NCBI GenBank assembly: GCA_045580105.1
Contig: JAZNNH010000020.1
Location: forward strand, 1 to 10,423
Length of the DNA stretch: 10,423 nt
Origin: RGIG5579 sp045580105
GTDB taxonomy: Bacteria > Bacillota > Clostridia > Oscillospirales > SIG627
Direction: 5' to 3'
The notes under the pieces are model-generated. The model was given only the letters and a program-made list of their open reading frames with translations, was not told the origin of the DNA and searched no databases. Positions 1 to 6,034 of the stretch are shown here, one piece after another. Positions within the stretch are counted from its first letter, which is position 1, and the number at the start of each line of letters is the position of its first letter. Position numbers and translations under genes: made by a program.

Positions 1-1
1 C

Positions 2-265
2 TCAGAAGATAAAAATCGATATAGATCGGATTCCAATCAAGAACAAATCAAGCGTTTTTCAGAAAAAATGAAAAAAGATAAGAATTGGTTTTTATTTCTC
101 TTACCAAAGGACTTGACAAGAGAAATCGAAGATGACGTTTCAAAGCTTCTACAAAGCTGCAAACGAAAAGATTACGATTCGTATCTCATTTCAAAATGGG
201 AACTGACAAAAAGCATACAGGAAATTAAGGAACTGTCTCGGTTTCATTGGGAACACGTGCTTTAA
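2..265 (+). CDS. C-terminal part of a DUF4363-like protein (5' end outside window)
   Basis: The frame is open from the left edge to a TAA at 263-265, so at least 87 residues of the C-terminus are visible and the true start lies outside the window. An internal ATG at 68 has no good ribosome binding site and is probably not the start. The fragment is charged and helical. It has a Trp followed by a hydrophobic run (WFLFLLP), an acidic helix, the stretch KRKDYDSY, then a leucine-spaced helix ending HWEHVL. That pattern resembles the clostridial DUF4363 family (helical, function unknown, often next to YetF/DUF421 membrane proteins). The family call is from memory of its pattern and is moderate at best. 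The last 41 bp overlap the end of the convergent gene. No rightward terminator is visible after the stop; the hairpin at 275-293 has no T-run on this strand. Confidence 0.6.
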   Translation, partial: SEDKNRYRSDSNQEQIKRFSEKMKKDKNWFLFLLPKDLTREIEDDVSKLLQSCKRKDYDSYLISKWELTKSIQEIKELSRFHWEHVL

Positions 266-593
266 CAAATAAAAACGGAAGTTCATCTTCCGTGCAAATT
301 GTCCCCGGAATCGAATAAGCATTGATGTAGGAATCCAAGACGTCCTTTGTGAACGGACAGCTTTTTCCCACCACAAAGACAAGCTCTTGCAAAGCGCTTT
401 TTCCGCTTGTTTTTCCTCTGACCGTGGAAATCAATTCGAGAAGCTCTATGATATCCTCTTGTGTTTTTCCTCTTATATCCGCAATAGTCTTAAGATCAGA
501 TTTAAATTTTCGATAAACCAAAAAATCAAAAAAATGAAGAACAAAAAAAGCCACAGCAATCACGGATAAAAACGAGAGTATAATTTCTTTCAT
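225..593 (-). CDS. Small membrane-anchored protein of unknown function
   Basis: This 122-residue protein starts at an ATG preceded by a perfect AGGAGG with 7-nt spacing (601-606), so the start is secure. Residues 3-26 form one hydrophobic helix (IILSFLSVIAVAFFVLHFF), followed by a basic stretch (YRKFKSDLK), which predicts a single-pass protein with a cytoplasmic domain. That domain of about 95 residues contains RGKTQEDIIELLELIS, then a short beta-like LVFVVG, CPFTKDVL and a polar tail. I do not recognise the family. Two Cys (79 and 100) are present without an obvious metal motif. It appears monocistronic, with its own candidate promoter just after the upstream terminator. Its last 41 bp overlap the convergent neighbour, and a terminator-like hairpin falls inside its codons 101-110. 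Confidence that it is a real gene is good; its function is unknown. Confidence 0.8.
   Translation of the reverse strand: MKEIILSFLSVIAVAFFVLHFFDFLVYRKFKSDLKTIADIRGKTQEDIIELLELISTVRGKTSGKSALQELVFVVGKSCPFTKDVLDSYINAYSIPGTICTEDELPFLFVKARVPNETETVP
265..293 (-). terminator. Terminator-like hairpin inside a coding region
   Basis: On the minus strand ACGGAAG, loop ATGAA, CTTCCGT forms a 7-bp perfect stem (293-275) followed at once by TTTTATTTGTT. This is the shape of an intrinsic terminator, yet it lies in codons 101-110 of the small membrane protein, about 50 bp before its stop. It may be coincidence or may cause partial premature termination before transcription runs into the convergent gene. On the plus strand there is no T-run. 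Confidence 0.35.
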
Positions 594-611
594 ACGACTA
601 CCTCCTGTTCC

Positions 612-640
612 ATCATATGAAACAGAAAAGGATTTGCTAA
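612..640 (-). promoter_or_regulatory. Candidate sigma-A promoter for the small membrane protein
   Basis: On the minus strand TTAGCA (640-635), a 17-nt spacer and TATGAT (617-612) match 4/6 and 5/6 of the consensus. It begins where the upstream terminator ends. The predicted transcription start near 605 falls at the AGGAGG, giving a leader of only about 12 nt. Confidence 0.45.
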
Positions 641-676
641 AAAAAGGAAGACAACGACAATTGTCTTCCTTTTTTG
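639..676 (-). terminator. Intrinsic terminator after the MBL-fold lipoprotein gene
   Basis: On the minus strand GGAAGACAA pairs with TTGTCTTCC around a 6-nt loop (TTGTCG), and an A-run before and a T-run of about 8 after extend the stem. It lies about 15 bp beyond the TAA of the lipoprotein gene (691) and is a strong factor-independent terminator. The flanking A/T runs would allow some activity in the other direction, but no rightward gene ends here. Confidence 0.9.
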
Positions 677-690
677 TTGCGTCAAACAGA

Positions 691-1524
691 TTATTGCGTT
701 ACCGTTATCGTTTCACCGTCAGAGCGAATCGAAACGGTTCCGTTTTGGGTGAGATAATAAGCCAAATCCAAATCGTTTAGCAGAGATAGGGTCTTTTTAC
801 TGGCAGGATTTTTTTGAGAACAGGTGATAGCGGCGTAATCAAAGGTGACCTTCTCCAAAAATTGCGAGTAATTGCTCAGATCATTGCCGTGGTAGGGAAG
901 CTTCACAAAATCAAAATGCTGCGTTGTGTCCAACATAAATTCCGACAGGCGTTCTTCCATCGCATCGGCAAAAAAAGCAAAGCTTTGGTTGCGATAGGTC
1001 AAAGTAACGATCAAAGAAGCATTGTTGTCCTGTTTTTTCTTGTACTCATTTTTCTTTGGCGGCAAAACGGTGATCTGACAGTCACCCAAATCAAAAGAAT
1101 AATCTTCGGTAATACGATGCGGTTTTTTACCTTTTTGGGAAAGAGCATCGTGATATTCAAAAAATTCTTCTCGATCGGAATCAAACGTGCTTTCAATCAC
1201 TTCTCCCACATCGAGTTTTTGAATGATCTCAGAAGCACTGCCGATGTGATCCTTATCAAAATGAGAAAGGATGAGCGTATCAATGACCGTGATTTTTTCT
1301 TGTTGTAAAAAAGCCAGAATTTCCGTAGCGTTTTCCTTTTCACCGGTATCGATCATAACACATTTTCCGTTTTGGCGAATCAGAATACAGTCTGCCTTTC
1401 CAATATCAAGAATATCAATGGAAAGCCGCGCCTTGTCGTTGGAAGAAGAGCAGGAAACAGAAAACAGAAGGGCAAAAACAGTCAATAAAATAATAAATCG
1501 TTTCATATTTTTAAAGGTTTTCAA
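691..1524 (-). CDS. ComEC-like metallo-beta-lactamase-fold lipoprotein
   Basis: A 277-residue secreted hydrolase of the metallo-beta-lactamase fold, resembling the stand-alone C-terminal domain of the competence protein ComEC. From the TTG start, residues 7-24 form a lipoprotein signal (MKRFIILLTVFALLF then SVSC); Cys25 would be lipidated, followed by a Ser-rich linker. Metal-site motifs are the early D-IGKAD, IDTG (58-61), SHFDKDHIG (His88, Asp90, Asp92, His93), FFADAMEE with Asp187, and LPYHGNDLS (His212). Substrate unknown; ComEC relatives are thought to degrade DNA or similar phosphodiesters outside the cell. The start is unresolved: TTG at 1524 or ATG at 1506, neither with a Shine-Dalgarno. 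An in-frame TGA two codons before the TTG excludes longer forms. It has its own promoter about 90 bp upstream and a strong terminator. The family is secure, the substrate is not. Confidence 0.88.
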   Translation of the reverse strand: MKTFKNMKRFIILLTVFALLFSVSCSSSNDKARLSIDILDIGKADCILIRQNGKCVMIDTGEKENATEILAFLQQEKITVIDTLILSHFDKDHIGSASEIIQKLDVGEVIESTFDSDREEFFEYHDALSQKGKKPHRITEDYSFDLGDCQITVLPPKKNEYKKKQDNNASLIVTLTYRNQSFAFFADAMEERLSEFMLDTTQHFDFVKLPYHGNDLSNYSQFLEKVTFDYAAITCSQKNPASKKTLSLLNDLDLAYYLTQNGTVSIRSDGETITVTQ

Positions 1525-1592
1525 GCGTCAAATCGTTCAATTTCATTCAAAACCGCAAGATAAGCCGAATGAAATTTGATAAATGATTGCAC
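1521..1592 (-). other. Possible 23-codon leader ORF upstream of the lipoprotein gene
   Basis: The predicted leader of the lipoprotein gene holds a good Shine-Dalgarno (AAAAGGAG, 1602-1595) far from the gene's own start. A GTG at 1592 opens 23 codons that end in a TGA overlapping the downstream TTG start as TTGA (1524-1521), the layout of translational coupling. Against it, the spacing from GGAG to GTG is only 2 nt and the coding content is unremarkable. This is speculative. Confidence 0.2.
1539..1576 (-). promoter_or_regulatory. Inverted repeat / leader hairpin upstream of the lipoprotein gene
   Basis: AATTTCATTC (1539-1548) and GAATGAAATT (1567-1576) are perfect 10-bp inverted arms separated by 18 bp. 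They lie within the predicted 5' leader, ending 14 nt before the TTG start. In RNA this would be a stem-loop between the orphan Shine-Dalgarno and the start codon. It could instead be a widely spaced operator. No T-run follows, so it is not a terminator. Confidence 0.5.
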
Positions 1593-1614
1593 ATCTCCTT
1601 TTAAGGATAAGAAA

Positions 1615-1643
1615 ATTTTATCATATGGTATATCCCTTTTCAA
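1615..1643 (-). promoter_or_regulatory. Sigma-A promoter of the MBL-fold lipoprotein gene
   Basis: On the minus strand TTGAAA (1643-1638), a 17-nt spacer and TAAAAT (1620-1615) are near-consensus. The predicted start near 1608 leaves a leader of about 84 nt to the TTG, the longest in this window. The -35 box is part of a dyad shared with the divergent promoter. Confidence 0.75.
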
Positions 1644-1651
1644 GTTTATTC

Positions 1652-1680
1652 TTGAAAAAAACTCGGCTTTTTGCTATAAT
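1652..1680 (+). promoter_or_regulatory. Sigma-A promoter of the ygjP-ygiQ operon
   Basis: TTGAAA (1652-1657), a 17-nt spacer and a perfect TATAAT (1675-1680). Transcription should begin near 1685-1687, inside or next to AAGGAGG (1685-1691), so the leader before the ATG at 1697 is only about 10-12 nt. The -35 box lies 8 bp from the -35 box of the divergent promoter and is its mirror image. Confidence 0.85.
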
Positions 1681-1696
1681 TTGCAAGGAGGTACGT

Positions 1697-2242
1697 ATGA
1701 CACCCTTTCAAATCATTCGATCAAAAAGAAAAACCTTGTGTATAGAAGTCTTGCGCGACGGCTCCGTTTTGGTTCGTGCCCCTTTCTTTCTGTCTGATCG
1801 GGCAATCCAAACCTTCGTAAAAGAAAAAGAGGGCTGGATTCGCCGACAACAAAACAAAGTAAAAGATCCTCCGCCGCCTGAGGTCATCCCTAAAAAAGAT
1901 TGCGAAATACTTCGAGCTCGCGCTAAAGAAATCATCCCCGAACGCGTTCGTTTTTGGACCGAAAAAACCGGTTTGGCTTATTCGTCTATCAAAATCACCT
2001 CCGCAAAAAGGCGTTTCGGAAGCTGTAACTCTCGAAATTCGCTTTGTTTTTCTCTTTTTCTGGCGCGTTTTCCGATTGCACTGATCGACTACGTCGTCGT
2101 CCACGAATTGTGTCACACGCGCTTCCACAACCATTCCGATTCCTTTTACCGTCTGGTAGAGTCAATCCTACCCGATTTCAAAGATAGGGAAGCGGCGCTG
2201 AAAGCGCTTCCCATCCCACAGGTTGAATCCAATTCAAAATGA
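1697..2242 (+). CDS. YgjP-like (DUF45/WTD family) zinc metalloprotease
   Basis: A 181-residue protein of the YgjP/DUF45 family, related to the WLM/SprT-like minimal metallopeptidases. Near the C-terminus HELCH (136-140) supplies two zinc ligands and the catalytic Glu137, and His146 in HNHS is the expected third ligand. Upstream, RFGSCNSRNSLCFS (106-119) matches the family's RWGSC block with Phe in place of Trp, and DYVVVHELCH is typical. The first 30 residues are the family's beta-strand N-terminus. At 181 residues it is shorter than many relatives, which I recall as about 230. The start is set by AAGGAGG (1685-1691) 5 nt before the ATG; the frame stays open upstream to 1583 but that stretch holds the promoter. 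It is followed after 10 bp by ygiQ and is probably co-transcribed. The physiological substrate is unknown in the family. Confidence 0.9.
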   Translation: MTPFQIIRSKRKTLCIEVLRDGSVLVRAPFFLSDRAIQTFVKEKEGWIRRQQNKVKDPPPPEVIPKKDCEILRARAKEIIPERVRFWTEKTGLAYSSIKITSAKRRFGSCNSRNSLCFSLFLARFPIALIDYVVVHELCHTRFHNHSDSFYRLVESILPDFKDREAALKALPIPQVESNSK

Positions 2243-2252
2243 AAGGCGAGCT

Positions 2253-4148
2253 ATGGCTTATTTACCGTTAACAAAAGAAGAGATGCTCCGCCGCGGCTGG
2301 GATGAGCCGGATATTGTGTTAATCACCGGTGATGCCTACGTTGACCATCCAAGCTTTGGAACTGCCATCATTTCCCGCGTCTTGGAATCGCAGGGCTTGC
2401 GCGTGTGCATCTGTTCTCAACCCCAATCCCCGAGCGACGTTGCCGTTTTCGGAAAACCAAAACTTGCGTTTTACGTCAACGGGGGCAATCTTGACCCGAT
2501 GGTAGCGCATTACACCGTTGCCAAAAAAAGACGCGCAAAAGATTATTATACCGCAGGCGGTGTGATGGGAAAGCGCCCCGATCGAGCAACCAAAACCTAT
2601 TGTCAATTTGTTAGAGCCCAATACGGTGATATTCCCATCGCAATCGGCGGGGTGGAAGCGTCCTTACGCAGATTTGCGCACTACGATTATTGGGATCACG
2701 CCGTGCTTCCATCGATTCTTATCGAGAGCGGAGCTGATCTTTTGATGTACGGAATGGGGGAGCGACAAGCCATTGAGATCGCCACTCGTTTAAGAGCGGG
2801 TGAAAGCATCTTATCGCTCACCGACATTAAAGGTACTTGCTACCTTTCCGACACCTTTGATGAATCAAAGCAAAACTGTATCATCTGTCCCTCTCTTTCC
2901 GAGGTAAAACCGCAAACGGTACAGGGTTATCGAGCGTATGCTCTCAGTACCAAAATTCAGCACGAGCAGCAAGATCACATCCGAGGAAAAATCGTTTTAC
3001 AGAAACACGGCGCGTGTTATCTGGTTCAGAATCCTCCGATGCCCCCTCTTACCACACCGGAATTTGACCGTGTTTATGAACTGCCTTACGAGAGGAACTA
3101 TCATCCCTCGTATGAAGAGCTCGGCGGGGTTCCTGCCATTGAAGAAGTAAAGTTTTCCATCACACACAACAGAGGGTGCTTTGGCGCCTGCAATTTCTGC
3201 GCCATTGCGTTTCATCAAGGGCGCTACATTGCAACAAGAAGCAAAGAATCCGTTCTCAGAGAAGCAAAACTGCTTGCCGCAATGCCGGATTTCAAGGGAT
3301 ACATTCACGACGTGGGCGGCCCTACTGCCAATTTCCGTTGCCCGTCTTGCAACGTTCAAGAGAGGGCGGGCATGTGCAGTAACAAAAAATGCTTGGCTCC
3401 GACCCCTTGCAAGAATCTGATCGTCGATCATCGCGACTATTTAGATCTTTTGCGTCAAATTCGCACAATCCCCGGAGTCAAACGCGTGTTTGTGCGTTCG
3501 GGAATTCGTTTTGACTATCTGATGCAGGATCCGGACGAAACTTTCTTCAAGGAATTGGTAAAATTCCACGTCAGCGGCCAGTTGAAGGTAGCGCCGGAGC
3601 ACTGTTCCGACCGCGTTTTGTCCTATATGGGGAAACCTTCTTTTGCGGTTTACAAGAAATTTACCGAACGGTTTTATCAATTAACAAAATCCATTGATAA
3701 AAAGCAGTATTTGGTTCCGTATCTGATGTCATCCCACCCCGGCAGTACCATTCACGATGCCATCGAGCTTGCTTCCTTTCTCAAATCTGAGGGACTGCAT
3801 CCCGAACAAGTTCAGGACTTCTATCCAACCCCCGGCACGGTTTCAACCTGTATGTATTACACAGGACTTGATCCCATCACGCTCAAAGAGGTTTTTGTTG
3901 CTCGCACAAAAGAAGAAAAGGCGGCTCAGAGAGCGCTTTTGCAGTACTATCGAAAGGAAAACTTCCCGCTGATCCGTCGCACCCTAACTTCAGCCGGAAG
4001 ACAGGATCTGATCGGATTTGGCAAGAAGTGCCTCGTCCCTCCGGAAAAAGCCATATCTCCCCAAAGCGCAAAGGAAGATCCGCAAACGAAGCCGAAAAAA
4101 AGAAAAACGTCTTTAACCAAACACTTAAAAAAGAAAAAAATTAAATAG
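2253..4148 (+). CDS. ygiQ: YgiQ family radical SAM protein (UPF0313)
   Basis: A 631-residue radical S-adenosylmethionine enzyme of the YgiQ family, whose reaction is not known. The N-terminal region (about 1-280) carries family signatures such as LRRGWDEPDIVLITGDAYVD and GGVEASLRRFAHYDYW. The radical SAM core follows, with CFGACNFC giving the CxxxCxxC cluster ligands Cys309, Cys313 and Cys316. A second cysteine group (363, 366, 375, 380, 386) may bind metal or another cluster. The C-terminal part matches the DUF3362-type extension, with a family-typical FYPTPGTVSTCMYYTG, and ends in a Lys-rich tail. The ATG at 2253 is preferred because it follows AAAGGCGAG and begins MAYLPLTKEEM like relatives; an in-frame TTG at 2223 lies inside ygjP. 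It is the second gene of the ygjP operon and ends at a terminator that embeds its TAG. The family call is very secure. Confidence 0.96.
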   Translation: MAYLPLTKEEMLRRGWDEPDIVLITGDAYVDHPSFGTAIISRVLESQGLRVCICSQPQSPSDVAVFGKPKLAFYVNGGNLDPMVAHYTVAKKRRAKDYYTAGGVMGKRPDRATKTYCQFVRAQYGDIPIAIGGVEASLRRFAHYDYWDHAVLPSILIESGADLLMYGMGERQAIEIATRLRAGESILSLTDIKGTCYLSDTFDESKQNCIICPSLSEVKPQTVQGYRAYALSTKIQHEQQDHIRGKIVLQKHGACYLVQNPPMPPLTTPEFDRVYELPYERNYHPSYEELGGVPAIEEVKFSITHNRGCFGACNFCAIAFHQGRYIATRSKESVLREAKLLAAMPDFKGYIHDVGGPTANFRCPSCNVQERAGMCSNKKCLAPTPCKNLIVDHRDYLDLLRQIRTIPGVKRVFVRSGIRFDYLMQDPDETFFKELVKFHVSGQLKVAPEHCSDRVLSYMGKPSFAVYKKFTERFYQLTKSIDKKQYLVPYLMSSHPGSTIHDAIELASFLKSEGLHPEQVQDFYPTPGTVSTCMYYTGLDPITLKEVFVARTKEEKAAQRALLQYYRKENFPLIRRTLTSAGRQDLIGFGKKCLVPPEKAISPQSAKEDPQTKPKKRKTSLTKHLKKKKIK

Positions 4149-4180
4149 CAGGAAGGGATCTCCTTCCTGCTATTTAATTT
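4143..4180. terminator. Bidirectional terminator holding both stop codons (ygiQ and maf)
   Basis: AAATAGCAGGAAGG (4143-4156) and CCTTCCTGCTATTT (4162-4175) form a 14-bp perfect stem with a 5-nt loop. The ygiQ stop TAG (4146-4148) lies in the left arm and the maf stop TAA (4176-4174) starts in the right arm. On the minus strand the stem is followed by a long T-rich tract (complement of the A-rich 3' end of ygiQ); on the plus strand by a weaker AATTTT. It serves both converging operons. Confidence 0.9.
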
Positions 4181-4737
4181 TCGCTGAGTAATTGATCGAT
4201 TTCCCGTTTTAAACGCGCAACGGGAAGACCTACGATATTATAAAAATCGCCTTCAATTCGTTCGACCAGCAAGGCACCGGCGCCTTGGATTGCGTAAGAG
4301 CCGGCTTTTCCCATCGCTTCGCCGCTTTTGACGTATGAGTCAATTTCAGCGTCAAGAAGCGGGTAAAAGGTGACGAAGCTTTCTTCGGCAAAGCATGTGG
4401 TTTTCTCTCCGATGGAGATACAGCATCCGGTAATTACCTTGTGTGTCTTTCCGGATAATTTTTGCAACGTCCGAAATGCATCGGTTTCGTCTTTCGGTTT
4501 CCCAAGAATTTCTCCGTCCAAAACGACCACTGTATCCGCTGAGATGACAAGATCGCTCGGAAATTGATCCGCTACGGCATCCGCTTTCGACGCCGCCAAA
4601 AAGACGGGAGCAAATTCGGCGCCAATGTCCTCAGGAAGAGTTTCATCAATATCCGCGGGGTAGACGATAAATTCGGGATATATTTTTTTCAGTAATTCCT
4701 GTCTTCTGGGCGAAGCGGAAGCAAGGACAATTTTCAT
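4174..4737 (-). CDS. maf: Maf nucleoside triphosphate pyrophosphatase (probably dTTP/UTP-type)
   Basis: A 187-residue cytoplasmic Maf/HAM1-fold house-cleaning enzyme. The family hydrolyses non-canonical or selected NTPs (dTTP, UTP and modified pyrimidines) to the monophosphate and pyrophosphate, and has been tied to septum or division arrest in Bacillus. Motifs are all intact: LASASPRRQELL (5-16), SADTVV with catalytic Asp68, GKP (79-81), KAGSYAIQG (144-152) and GDFYNIVGLP (163-172). Length is normal. The KAGSYAIQG and NIVGLP blocks favour the dTTP/UTP (YhdE-like) group over the m7GTP (YceF-like) group, which is inference. The ATG overlaps the TGA of the upstream gene as ATGA (4737-4734), with GGAGA 7 nt upstream inside that gene, so translation is probably coupled. 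Clostridial maf often sits beside radC and mreBCD; here it follows a Wzy-type gene. Confidence 0.96.
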   Translation of the reverse strand: MKIVLASASPRRQELLKKIYPEFIVYPADIDETLPEDIGAEFAPVFLAASKADAVADQFPSDLVISADTVVVLDGEILGKPKDETDAFRTLQKLSGKTHKVITGCCISIGEKTTCFAEESFVTFYPLLDAEIDSYVKSGEAMGKAGSYAIQGAGALLVERIEGDFYNIVGLPVARLKREIDQLLSEN

Positions 4738-5939
4738 GTTGGTTCTCCTGTGCTTTTTGTATCATATAAATGGGGAGCGGCTAACAAAAATACGGCGAAG
4801 AAGCCGGTTTGCGGCCAAAAAATCGTGGTATCGGCAAGGCCGTGAACGGCAACCGCCAAAACCGCGGTCATAACCATGGTAAGCTCGGGTCGAAGGAGAT
4901 TGGCCCTGCAGTTTTGAACGCATTGAACAATCAAATGAAAAACATAAATGGCAAGGAAAGCAGTACCGAGGATACCGAAATTTAAAACCATTTCAATGTA
5001 AAGATTGTGGGTGTGGAGAGCCGGGAAGCAAGTGCCGATCGCTTCCGTCCAAACCGTACTGTAGGAATAATAACCGCGACCAAGCAAAAGAGATTGAGGA
5101 ATCGCTTTCAGTGCAACCGACCAAATTCCAAGACGAAATTCCAAATAAGACGAGATGGAATCAAAACGCGGAAGCAGCTGGGGAAATAGAATTAAAACCA
5201 CAACGCCGCATAGAAAAAGAAGGGTAAATACGTAAGACAGTTTTCGATTGTGACGAAATGCAAAGATAAAAAATGTGATGGCAACAACGATAAACGCCAT
5301 TCTTGTTTGACAGAGCCAAAGCCCGATCAAATTTGCGAAAACAACGAATAAGTAGAAGTATTTTTTCTTTTTTTCTTTTGTGATAACAAAAAGATATAGG
5401 GTAATCACAACAGCAAATTCAATCACCATGCCAAAGTAATTTTCGTTGTTGAAAAGGGAAGCGACGCGACCCGGACGGTTAACGGGATCGGGAAAAATTC
5501 CGAATATCTTTTGAAATGCCGCCACCGCAATCGAAAATAAGCTCATGCAGGATATGATCTTAAGCCCTGCTTGAAACACCCGTTTCGTCAAAATTTTCAC
5601 AAAAAAGAAGATGTCGAAGCAAAGGATGATAATGCCGATCGAAAGATAGTAAAAATATTCTTTTTTTACGAGAGTGGTATGGATATATCCGTTTTTCGCG
5701 AACAAAAAGGTGGAAAGGCAGGCACTGACGGAAAAAAGAAGAAGCAGATAATCGAAAGCTTTACTCGGCAACGCCTTTTTGGTTTGTTTGGTTGCTAAGA
5801 TATAAATCGGCAACAGAAGCATCAACAGTGCTTGGAGATAAACGCTGATAAAAGTTGACACCACAAACAAACAAACGATGCGCTCGTTTGGAGTAAAAGA
5901 AAAAAAAGCCGATTTCCAATCCTTTATCTGTTTTACCAT
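4734..5939 (-). CDS. O-antigen ligase/polymerase (Wzy_C) family membrane protein
   Basis: A 401-residue polytopic membrane protein with roughly 10-12 hydrophobic segments, of the O-antigen ligase/Wzy_C family. These proteins join or polymerise undecaprenyl-linked sugar units outside the membrane. The large loop after residue 255 carries family features: FRLGIWSVALKAIPQSLLLG with Arg269 and Trp273, GRGYYSY, and LHTHNLYIEMVLNFGILG with His309, His311 and Asn312. Earlier blocks are SLFNNENYFG (161-170) and CQTRMAF with Arg213. In a Gram-positive the likely substrate is capsule, exopolysaccharide or teichoic-type glycan rather than lipopolysaccharide, which is inference. No glycosyltransferase or flippase is next to it, so it is an orphan. 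The ATG has a modest GGGGA 8 nt upstream. It is the first gene of an operon with maf, under a near-consensus promoter. Confidence 0.88.
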   Translation of the reverse strand: MVKQIKDWKSAFFSFTPNERIVCLFVVSTFISVYLQALLMLLLPIYILATKQTKKALPSKAFDYLLLLFSVSACLSTFLFAKNGYIHTTLVKKEYFYYLSIGIIILCFDIFFFVKILTKRVFQAGLKIISCMSLFSIAVAAFQKIFGIFPDPVNRPGRVASLFNNENYFGMVIEFAVVITLYLFVITKEKKKKYFYLFVVFANLIGLWLCQTRMAFIVVAITFFIFAFRHNRKLSYVFTLLFLCGVVVLILFPQLLPRFDSISSYLEFRLGIWSVALKAIPQSLLLGRGYYSYSTVWTEAIGTCFPALHTHNLYIEMVLNFGILGTAFLAIYVFHLIVQCVQNCRANLLRPELTMVMTAVLAVAVHGLADTTIFWPQTGFFAVFLLAAPHLYDTKSTGEPT

Positions 5940-5978
5940 TTGTTTTTCCCCGTCAAATTCTACATTTTATATAAAATC

Positions 5979-6007
5979 ATTATAGAATAACGTCGTAAAA
6001 AAGTCAA
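5979..6007 (-). promoter_or_regulatory. Sigma-A promoter of the wzy-like/maf operon
   Basis: On the minus strand TTGACT (6007-6002), a 17-nt spacer and a perfect TATAAT (5984-5979). Predicted start near 5972, with a leader of about 33 nt before the ATG at 5939. It shows the two genes are transcribed independently of the ATPase gene that ends at 6035. Confidence 0.85.
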
Positions 6008-6010
6008 GAA

Positions 6011-6030
6011 ACAGCGGGGTTCTGTCCCAC
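6011..6030 (-). repeat. Possible decayed REP-like hairpin, or weak terminator
   Basis: On the minus strand GTGGGACAGAACCCCGCTGT contains ACAG/CTGT arms around a 7-nt loop and resembles the GGGACAG...CTGTCCC short palindromes found near REP-type transposases in some clostridia. The 3' arm reads CTGTTTC instead of CTGTCCC, so it would be a degenerate copy. A T-run follows only after the TTGACT promoter box. It may act as a weak terminator for the ATPase gene. Only one copy is in the window. Confidence 0.25.
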
Positions 6031-6034
6031 CTCT

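Noticed and set aside
814..1308. Rightward 164-codon frame opposite the lipoprotein gene
   Set aside because: It is antisense to a gene with intact MBL-fold motifs, has no promoter or ribosome binding site and shows no recognisable domain.
691..1524. The secreted MBL protein as part of a competence (comE) locus
   Set aside because: It is stand-alone: no ComEA, ComEC membrane domain or pilin gene is present in the window.
1583..1696. In-frame upstream extension of the YgjP-like protein by 38 residues
   Set aside because: The extension crosses both divergent promoters and the Shine-Dalgarno AAGGAGG at 1685, which points to the ATG at 1697.
2223..2252. Earlier TTG start for YgiQ, giving 10 more residues
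   Set aside because: It lies inside the end of the ygjP gene without a better ribosome binding site, and the family N-terminus begins at MAYLPLTKEEM.
4080..4148. Frameshift or low-complexity artefact at the Lys-rich end of YgiQ
   Set aside because: The A-rich run stays in frame to the TAG, basic tails are plausible for the protein, and the A-run also supplies the T-tract for the terminator of the opposite gene.
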